Source: Limonium bicolor (Eukaryota > Streptophyta > Magnoliopsida > Caryophyllales > Plumbaginaceae). From it: a stretch of 64,000 bases of DNA. This document shows, in pieces, positions 56,889 to 64,000 of the stretch. The stretch spans positions 298,850,167 to 298,914,166 of the forward strand of contig CM041779.1 in NCBI GenBank assembly GCA_023374045.1. Direction: 5' to 3'. The notes under the pieces were generated by a model. The model ran no database searches. It saw only the letters and a list, made by a program, of their open reading frames with translations, and was not told the origin of the DNA. Both the position numbers and the translations under genes were made by a program. Position 1 is the stretch's first letter; every line of letters starts with the position of its first letter.

Positions 56889-58093
56889 AAACCTCTTAAT
56901 TTTAACTTGTTTAATTTTAAGAAAGAGGGCTTAACTCGAAAATTGTTTATTTACGGCTTTATTACTTTGTCTATTTACTTTTGTGCGCACTTTAATTTAT
57001 GCACCTTTTGCATCATATGAGAGCGAGGGTCCACACAAACCAGTTTCACCCCGGGACCCATCTAGGGTCCCCTGTCAGGGACTCACACCTTTTAGGTGAT
57101 GTGAATAAGTGAGGGAAAAGAGGAGGGTGTCGTCTAACCACACCCCCTTAATACCTGGGCTTTAGCCCCAAGCATTTTCCTGACAGTCCCTTACCTAGCC
57201 CATTGTTTGGTCAGTCAAAGACCCGACCGTAGACGCACACCTTCAGGTGATGTGGAAAAAGTGGGGAAGCCCAAAGAGAATAGCGTGCAAGCCCTATTCC
57301 TTTGTGGTGACCTGGGCTCGCGCCCCAAGCACCTCTCCGGATCGATCCATACCCGGTTTGATTTAAACGTCTAGTGAGGACATGTTGAATTTGTGTGGGC
57401 CTTGTTTGCTTGTATGATCGGCCCACTACCCAGCCTAGAGATTGATAGGAACTTCTCCTACATCAACCTAGCCCAACACGAATTGGCAGCTCTATTTGTT
57501 TGCGGCCCAGAGGCCCTGTTTGGTTTAACATGTGAGTCGTTCGGGCTTCGGCCCAAAAGCCTAGACTTAGGTGATTTCTCTTCCGGCACATTTTGAATTA
57601 TCCAATTAGTTCTAGGCCCATAAAAAGGAAATCCACCAAACTTGAAATAACTCACAAGTCCTGAAAATAAAATCTTTTTCGGCTTAGCAACCATCTTCTC
57701 TGGCCCGAAGAAAGTTAGGCCCATTTGTGATTTAGGGACCATTCCAGCTCATGTGCTTTACTTCAGGCCCAAACACATTCCGGCCCAAGGGCTCATTCTA
57801 ATCTAGGTAGACTTCTTATCATGGCCCTATCCCAAAACCATAGATCTAGGTGTCACCTCTTAGGCACGATCAAAGCCATCCGTTTAGATTTCAGTCCAAA
57901 TTCCAATCTGAAAGTACTCCATCCCAACAACCTCACTTTCTGGGCATCCTGGCCCACTTCCTTTCAGTGTAAGGCTGGCTTGGTCTTCGATCTACCTTGT
58001 GAAGCGTCATCTTCACCCTAGTATCATTCGGCCCACTTCCTTTTGTCAGCTAATAATGGACACCTTGGAAACAGGTAAGCCTAAATCCCGAGA
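56889..58093 (+). other. Long leader of Tat/Ogre-like element
   Basis: Non-coding. An imperfect ~150 bp direct repeat starts at about 57084 and 57236 (ACACCTT(TT)AGGTGATGTG ... CCTGGGCT...GCCCCAAGCA). From 57388 to 58040 the word GGCCCA occurs about nine times (for example 57419, 57503, 57551, 57718, 57765, 57782). These match TCP-type site II elements (TGGGCC). The many short open frames lack domains. Confidence 0.6.
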
Positions 58094-59148
58094 ATGGCAG
58101 AAGGAGGAATTCCAATCAACACGGATGCTCAATTAGCCGTAGAATTCAATGAGATGTTGAAAAAGATTGAGCGCATGGAGAAGGCCAACAAGCCAGCCGG
58201 TTTCGATTACTTTCCACTGGATTGTATCCCGAGGTTGATCTCCCTCCAAAGTTGAAGCTGCCAACACTTCCTCTGTACAAGGGTTCCTCCGACCCACAGC
58301 TTCATTTGGCAATGTTCGATAGAGAAATGTCTATCCTTTTGCTGAATGATATGCAAAAGGCCAAGGTATTTGCTCGCTATCTTGATGAGACTCCTCAGCG
58401 TTGGTACATAACTCGAAGGATGAATACCAAGACCTACGAGGAGGTCTGTGAAGCTTTTCTGCATCATTTTGAGTACGCTAGAAGTTTTGGAGTCACCAGG
58501 GCTGATCTTGCAAACACACGACAAACAGAAGGTGAATCAATGACCGACTTCGTCAAGCGTTGGAGGATGAAAGCAGCCGCTATGCTCACAAACATGGACG
58601 AACAGGAGCAAATCCGAATGGTAATCGAGAATATGCGGAAGCAATACAATGAGAAGCTGAAACTCACATACTTTCCTAGTTTTGACCTGCTGATGGGACA
58701 AGTTGGTGTCCTAGAGGAGTTGATCCATAAGGGAGAATTAAAGCTTGGGGACTCAGAAAACACCGGAAATGGTTTAAGGACAGCAGCTTGCATCCAAAGG
58801 GGCATCCAAAAGAGAACCAGGCAGCATGAGGTAAACACCGTTCGACGGCTAAGAGAATCAGGTTGGGCTATTGGAGCATCGGAGCCACCTAAAAAGAAAC
58901 TCCGTCAGAGAGAGTTCACAGACATCGGCCGACCGTTGAGCCAGGCTTTTAAAAGACTCCAGGAGCGAAGCATACTACAACCTCTCACCCCCCGGCCTGG
59001 GGTCCCTCAGAAAGGAAGGAATCTAAGTCAGTTTTGCCGGTACCACCAATTACCTGGCCATGACACCGACGATTGCAAGGCTTTGAGACACACGATCCAA
59101 GACCTTTACGACCAGGGATTTCAGTTCTCCGAATGCAGCGATATTTAG
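58094..59148 (+). pseudogene. Tat/Ogre-like Gag, frame change near the N-terminus
   Basis: ATG at 58094 opens an N-terminus with a coiled-coil-like stretch (FNEMLKKIERMEKANK). Near 58210 the frame changes to the long open frame 58222-59148 (308 residues). That carries the retrotransposon Gag domain (KLPTLPLYKGSSDPQLHL ... WYITRRMNTKTYEEV ... SMTDFVKRWRMKAA). A C-terminal knuckle CRYHQLPGHDTDDC (~residues 274-287) is followed by LRHTIQDLYDQG, typical of Tat-lineage Gag. No protease follows. If the indel is an assembly error the Gag is intact, and it could assemble with pol from a partner element. Confidence 0.85.
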
Positions 59149-61420
59149 GAATTTGTTCTTGCTAGAGGTCACTTTCATTTCGCATCTCTTAGTTTAGACT
59201 TTAGGATATTTAGTTTCCATTCGGTCTTTCCTTTCAGTTAACTTTAGATAGTTTTTGGATGTATTCAGCATTGTTAAATATATTTTCCATTAATAAAATT
59301 CTTGCATTTTTCACATCTTTAATAAAGTCATGTATAAATACTTTGTAAATAAATGCTCATTCTCCAGCAAAACGAAAAAACGGAAAAAATTGGTTTGAGG
59401 ATGTCCTTTGATATAGGCGCATGAAATAATCATCTCCTGGCAATAGAACAAAACGATTCGCCTTTTGCTTCCAAAAGGGTGAACATGCCTGTCCAAACAC
59501 CATACACAGAGAACATCCCACCACCCTGTTTACTTTCGTCACTACATCACTCCACCAAAACAGCAAAACACCGTCATCACTTACCACCACACACACACAA
59601 TCACCCTTCACAAATAACCTGGGTATTCAAAAGGCTTATAAAAAAAACCCCACAGCAATACTGGGGGCAATCCGAGTTAAGGAACGATAATGTTTATTTC
59701 TTTTGTTTAAATGTGCAAACAAGTCTCTGAGTGAACGTTTCGCGAGAGTGCCTTGAGTGGTAAAACCAAGAGCGAAAGAGCGTGTCATTTTTACACGACT
59801 CCAGAGAGGCCACATTTAAAGGTAAGGTAAACGGCATAACTCCGACCGAAGGAGATAATTTGTAAATTTACGCTTAAGCCAGTGAAAAGTAACAAAGAGC
59901 AGATACACAACTATTAGGGATGACGAAGCACCTAGGAAACAGCACCACACAGCCAAAAGCTTGTGAACCCTGACATTAAACCCTAGGCACCCCCGTTGAG
60001 CTTTTCATATATGACCTCTTTTACAACACTACAGGCTCCACAAACAAGCCCGCCAATGATGAATAACCGACCCGGTGACCAAAGGAAGCAAGGAGCCCGA
60101 CTTTTGAACAACAACTTCACAAGTTCAAAGAAGCAAAGCCGCTACCAGCGTGACGAAGCGATCCGCAAATGGTCCCAAAGTGACACAGGATCCAAAATGA
60201 GCTAACATCAAAAACAGCTCCCAAGGTTCAAAACCGGGAAACACAAGAACCCCGAAGGAAAGGAGATTCGAAGAAAGGCAAACCTGAAAAGCCTCAAAGA
60301 AACCCAGAATCGGAAAAAGAAAGAAGACGCAAGGAACAATCCAAAGGTTCCAAGTTCCAAGTTCATAAGCAAAGTCATCACGAAGTGGCCAAACGACTTC
60401 AAGGCAAAGGAGACAAGTCCGAGAGACGGTGCAAGTTGCAGCTTTGGTCATCCTTAAAGCTCCAGATATCCTAAACATTCCTTCATTATCCTGTTGTCAT
60501 TCATCACACCCCATAGCCACGTTATAAGCTCAAAAGACTTCCGACTTAGTAGTTGTGTATCCGATCATGTGAAAGTAGCAGGTTGAATGCGTAAATCTAA
60601 CAAATGTCAAATTCAATGGTTGAGATGTTTTGACCAAAAGGAGAGCACGAGTGCAGGCATCAAACACTTTGAGTGTAGGATAGAAAGCACCACATCAAGA
60701 CATAATCCTTAACCATGTGAGGATAAGACTTGTTCGCATGTTTAATCAAAGAAAATACTGGGGGCAATCGATCGTTCCGATCAATTGCCATGAACTCTAG
60801 CTCAGATTGTCCTAAGGAAAAATACTGGGGGCAATTGTTGGTTCCAACAATTGCCATGACAACACCAACGAAAACCCAAAGCTTGAGCACCACCACACAC
60901 CAACCCACCATGTAGGCCCACATAAGCCCTTACCATCACACAAACACTCTCAGGCCCGTCATTGGTCTTACCTCCACAAAACATCAGCTCATCTTAATCC
61001 AAATCACCATCCAAAATCACACCCAACCCCAAGCTTGTCATAAATCTTGAACACCGGCAAAAGCTTTCAGCACCACAACAAACACCACACACTTCCATCA
61101 GTATCGTGTTCATCCTCTAAGAAACAAATTGCAGATCAGGAACTCTTAGTCAGGAAATGGTTATTTCGCTATCCTTTCTCAGCAGTGTTTTTCTCAAGCA
61201 TTGCCATGTTTGGCACATTTTCAGCTATTTCTTGCTTTGTGCAAATTTTCGGTTTTCACAAGCACTTCAATTTCACTTTGCAATACTCGGGTAAACCTTA
61301 TCATTTCCATGTTTGGAACCTTAACAATTTGATCACATCACAATCATTTGCATAAAACGTGTTTTGCATCCTCGCATCATCAAGTATATTGCATTCCTCA
61401 ATTTGCCTGGTCAAGTTTAG
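59149..61420 (+). other. Non-coding region replacing pol, with PPT-like and hairpin motifs
   Basis: No protease, RT, RNase H or integrase is found in any frame. The phrase ATACTGGGGGCAAT occurs at about 59658, 60756 and 60825 and resembles the polypurine tract before the 3' LTR. Two are followed directly by 12 bp-arm hairpins (60763-60789 and 60830-60855). Short open frames show no domains. Confidence 0.7.
60763..60855. repeat. Pair of related hairpins with different but matching arms
   Basis: Hairpin 1 arms GGCAATCGATCG and CGATCAATTGCC (one mismatch, 3-base loop). Hairpin 2 arms GGCAATTGTTGG and CCAACAATTGCC (perfect, 2-base loop). Both follow ACTGGG and are followed by ATGA. Confidence 0.85.
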
Positions 61421-61423
61421 AAT

Positions 61424-61950
61424 GGGTCTCGGTCTCCATAAGCAACCGAGTAGATTGGATCTCGGTCTCCATAAGCAACCGAGTAGAATGGGTCTCAGTC
61501 TCCATAAGCAACTGAGTTAGATGGATCTCGGTCTCCATAAGCAACCGAGTAGAATGGGTCTCAGTCTCCATAAGCAACTGAGTTAGATGGATCTCGGTCT
61601 CCATAAGCAACCGAGTAGAATGGGTCTCAGTCTCCATAAGCAACTGAGTTAGATGGATCTCGGTCTCCATAAGCAACCGAGTAGAATGGGTCTCAGTCTC
61701 CATAAGCAACTGAGTTAGATGGATCTCGGTCTCCATAAGCAACCGAGTAGAATGGGTCTCGTCTCCATAAGCAACTGAGTAGATGGATCTCGGTCTCCAT
61801 AAGCAACCGAGTAGATGGGTCTCGGTCTCCATAAGCAACCGAGTAGATGGATCTCAGTCTCCATAAGCAACTGAGTTAGATGGGTCTCGGTCCCTAAGCA
61901 ACCGAGTAGAATGGGTCTCAGTCTCCATAAGCAACTGAGTTAAGATGAGT
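61424..61950. repeat. 35 bp tandem array, ~16 units, with covarying hairpin arms
   Basis: Units read GG(A/G)TCTC then arms around CTCCATAAGCA. About nine units have CTCGGT with ACCGAG and six have CTCAGT with ACTGAG. One unit (about 61756-61780) breaks the pairing by a base loss. The order is not strictly alternating. The reverse strand stays open for 146 codons only because of the repeat. Confidence 0.9.
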
Positions 61951-61954
61951 CTCA

Positions 61955-62395
61955 TCCCAAACCTTAGGCACACATAAGACCTACCCTACATTCAATCCTT
62001 TTAGGCACACATAAGACCTACCCTACATTCAATCCTTTCAGGCACCCATAAGACCTCCCTTATTCATTCACTTTAGGCTCGTCATAAGACCTAGAACCAT
62101 TTTTAGGCTCGCCATAAGACCTAGAACCATTTTTAGGCTCGCCATAAGACCTAGTCACATTCCCTTAGGCTCGTCATAAGACCTAGAACCATTTTTAGGC
62201 TCGCCATAAGACCTAGAACCATTTTTAGGCTCGCCATAAGACCTAGCTGCATTCCCTTAGGCTCGTAGTAAGACCTAGCGTTACCCTTTAGCTTACCCAC
62301 TCTTATCAAACACATTGCATTCATCTCATTCATATAGGCTTGTCATAAGACCTAGTTGCATTATCCAGGCGCGTCACAAGACCTGGCGACGGAAA
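61955..62395. repeat. ~30-38 bp tandem array (AGGCTCGCCATAAGACCTAG)
   Basis: About 12 units. The first are AGGCACACATAAGACCTACC with CATTCAATCCTTT spacers, then AGGCTCGCCATAAGACCTAG with AACCATTTTT spacers. It shares a CATAAG core with the preceding array. Confidence 0.85.
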
Positions 62396-62399
62396 AGTT

Positions 62400-62560
62400 G
62401 GCGAGGTGATGGCAATAAATCCTCCTTTTGTGATGTCAACTTATTTTCGGGATCAACGAATGGTGGGCGATGGCAATAAGTCCCCAAGGTTTTTACCAGG
62501 AGTTATCCCTGCACACCGGCTTGGGGGGCGATGGCAATAAGTCCACATTGGGTCCAGCCA
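62400..62560. repeat. Three copies of a GGGCGATGGCAATAAGTCC unit
   Basis: Copies near 62406, 62465 and 62526, spaced ~60 bp. Confidence 0.7.
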
Positions 62561-62597
62561 GGAGCATTGGCACGGGTTTCGGTCCCCAGAAGCATCC

Positions 62598-62692
62598 GAG
62601 CATCATCAGCATTATCATCAGCATTATCATCAACATTATCATCAACATTATCATCAGCATCATCAACATCATCAGCATCATTAGCATCATTA
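62598..62692. repeat. ATCATCA-type microsatellite
   Basis: About eight units of ATCATCAGCATT / ATCATCAACATT. Confidence 0.95.
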
Positions 62693-62724
62693 CCACTCCA
62701 GCGTTTTTGCATTTGCATGCCACC

Positions 62725-62912
62725 TAGCTATCATCATTATAGGTAGTCAACGCCTTAGAATCGCTTGACATCATCACATTCATTATAGGTAGTCAACGCC
62801 TTAGAATCGCTTGACATCATCTCATTCGTCATAGGTAGTCAACGCCTTAGAACCGCTTGACATCATCTCATTCATTGTAGGTAGTCAGCGCCTTAGAATA
62901 GCTTGACACAAC
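62725..62912. repeat. ~43 bp tandem array, four units
   Basis: Unit TAGGTAGTCAACGCCTTAGA followed by ATCGCTTGACATCATC and a TCATTCAT spacer; four copies with point changes. Confidence 0.9.
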
Positions 62913-63015
62913 TTATCAGTTTTCTGATAACATGCAGGGTCTTGGAAACATTTGAAATTTTGGGGTATCACTCAGGCATCAACTAGCCTTCTCACTTTCA
63001 TTACAAAGTCTAGTT

Positions 63016-63029
63016 GACGGGGGGCAATC
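63016..63029 (+). other. Polypurine tract of Tat/Ogre-like element
   Basis: GACGGGGGGCAATC directly before the 3' LTR. Confidence 0.8.
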
Positions 63030-64000
63030 TGTTATACCCAAAATTTTGACCCCCTGGTTAGGGTCTACGAGGTACTGGTGTTGTGAGAGGCATTTTAATC
63101 AAACGGGGAGGGATCCCGGCCCGATCGGCACGTTCCATGGCAATGGGGAGCAGCTTCGTCACTTTCAGGGGCGTTTTGGTAATCTTTAAAGGCTCCTAAG
63201 ACCTCTTGTAAGCTTTCTCTCTCCTCCAAAGGATGCCCAAATCAGCTTGAAACGCTTTGATATTTTAACCCATGATAGAGGATGACATTTTAAGCATAAT
63301 GGCGTTGGAATTTTGATTTTTCGAATTTCCAATAATTTTCTAGCAATTTCTGACTGAATCTGACGAGAAATTCAATTTAAAAATTTCCAACGTTTAAAAA
63401 ATCGGTTCCACCTCAGAAAATTCATAATATCCATCCTTGACACGTGGTTAAAATTTCACAGCAAAATTCCTTTGGGAAGTCACTTAACTAAAATATCGAA
63501 AAATCTTACTTTTACTAGATTTTCTTTATCTTTAAGAAAGTCTATATAAGGGGATAGGTTTTTTGGATAAAAGGGGAATCTCATATGCTCAAGAACCCTA
63601 GAGAATCAGAAAACATAGCCTCCTCACTCTCTCTCACGTTTTCCAACACCCGGCCACCCAAATCATACCGAAAATCCCCCGAAATCACCATCTAAACACG
63701 TTTTCCAATCCCCAAAGCATCAATAGTCATCAAAACCCCACAAAAACACCACCAAAACGTGAAGAACAGCAAGAACAACCAACAACCAGAAGCTTGGTTC
63801 GAAATCCTTTCGGGTCTGCCATCAACGAAGCACTCGACGAATCCCGGTGTGAAGAATCACCTTGAATTCGAAGGTAAAACAGGTTGCAACTCTACTTTTC
63901 TAATTCCCCACGACCTTATTAACTCTCTGTCAAATTTTGGGCTCAAACTAACCTTCGTACGCTTCTGTATTGCTGTTTGTTTAAGCTTCTGTCCAATAAC
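63030..64000 (+). mobile_element. 3' LTR of Tat/Ogre-like element, truncated by window end
   Basis: The first ~971 bases match 55120-56060 with scattered small differences; the rest lies outside the window, so the target duplication (candidate left copy CAGCC, 55115-55119) cannot be tested. Confidence 0.92.

Noticed and set aside
61398..61838. 146-codon minus-strand frame of METETHSTRLL repeats
   Set aside because: A by-product of the 35 bp tandem array; no domain and no start context.
61424..61950. CRISPR-like array
   Set aside because: Units have no unique spacers, and the context is a plant LTR element.
62470..62746. Isoleucine- or serine-repeat frames
   Set aside because: Products of the ATCATCA microsatellite.

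Overview
This is nuclear DNA from a flowering plant, probably a eudicot. It shows a spliced GT47 gene, TTTAGGG-type telomere-like blocks, and layers of LTR retrotransposons primed by tRNA-Met, tRNA-Asp and tRNA-Arg-type sites. No bacterial or organellar features are seen. Only one cellular gene family is present, an exostosin-type glycosyltransferase. Almost everything else is mobile or repetitive. A run of exactly 500 N (8937-9436) marks a scaffold join.

Layout. 1-1219 holds an ~85 bp tandem repeat and a near-perfect 276 bp palindrome. 1220-8936 and 41596-49270 are near-identical direct copies of one ~7.7 kb segment. Each carries a GT47 gene, a minisatellite, telomere-like repeats and the 5' part of a decayed copia element. 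Copy 1 is cut by the N gap, while copy 2 runs on to the end of the copia element (~51936). Between them lie a minus-strand Athila-like LTR with a tRNA-Asp primer site (10249-11934), a Tekay-like Ty3/gypsy element (12136-35724, TSD TTTTT, LTRs ~4 kb), a minus-strand LTR fragment (to 37183) and a minus-strand L1-type LINE (37184-~40100). A Sirevirus-type copia element with an env-like ORF (15644-24758, TSD GATGC) is nested in the 5' LTR of the Tekay element. Right of copy 2 are a solo LTR with a perfect TSD (52512-53922, ATGGG), a 316 bp tandem duplication, and a gag-only Tat/Ogre-like element (55120 to beyond 64000) with a chain of minisatellites in its 3' region.

Most notable observation. The Tekay-like element carries an intact 220-codon AlkB-type 2-oxoglutarate/Fe(II) dioxygenase ORF (27181-27843) between gag and protease, with the HxD...H metal triad present. 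It lies inside a GT...AG interval. One donor (26957/26958) can reach two acceptors (27085 and 28026), and both joins keep the reading frame: one into AlkB, the other past AlkB into protease-RT. Both acceptors sit in the same 7-base word, AATTAGG, as if the AlkB block had been inserted at a splice acceptor and duplicated it. This suggests a retrotransposon that captured a host nucleic-acid demethylase gene and could express it by alternative splicing.

Other signals. Four LTR families carry clusters of GTCCG/CGGAC inverted repeats. A 35-bp tandem array has hairpin arms that change together. One LTR has possible two-part complementarity to tRNA-Asp. Many reading-frame breaks are single-base indels in homopolymers, so some pseudogene calls may reflect assembly error rather than biology.
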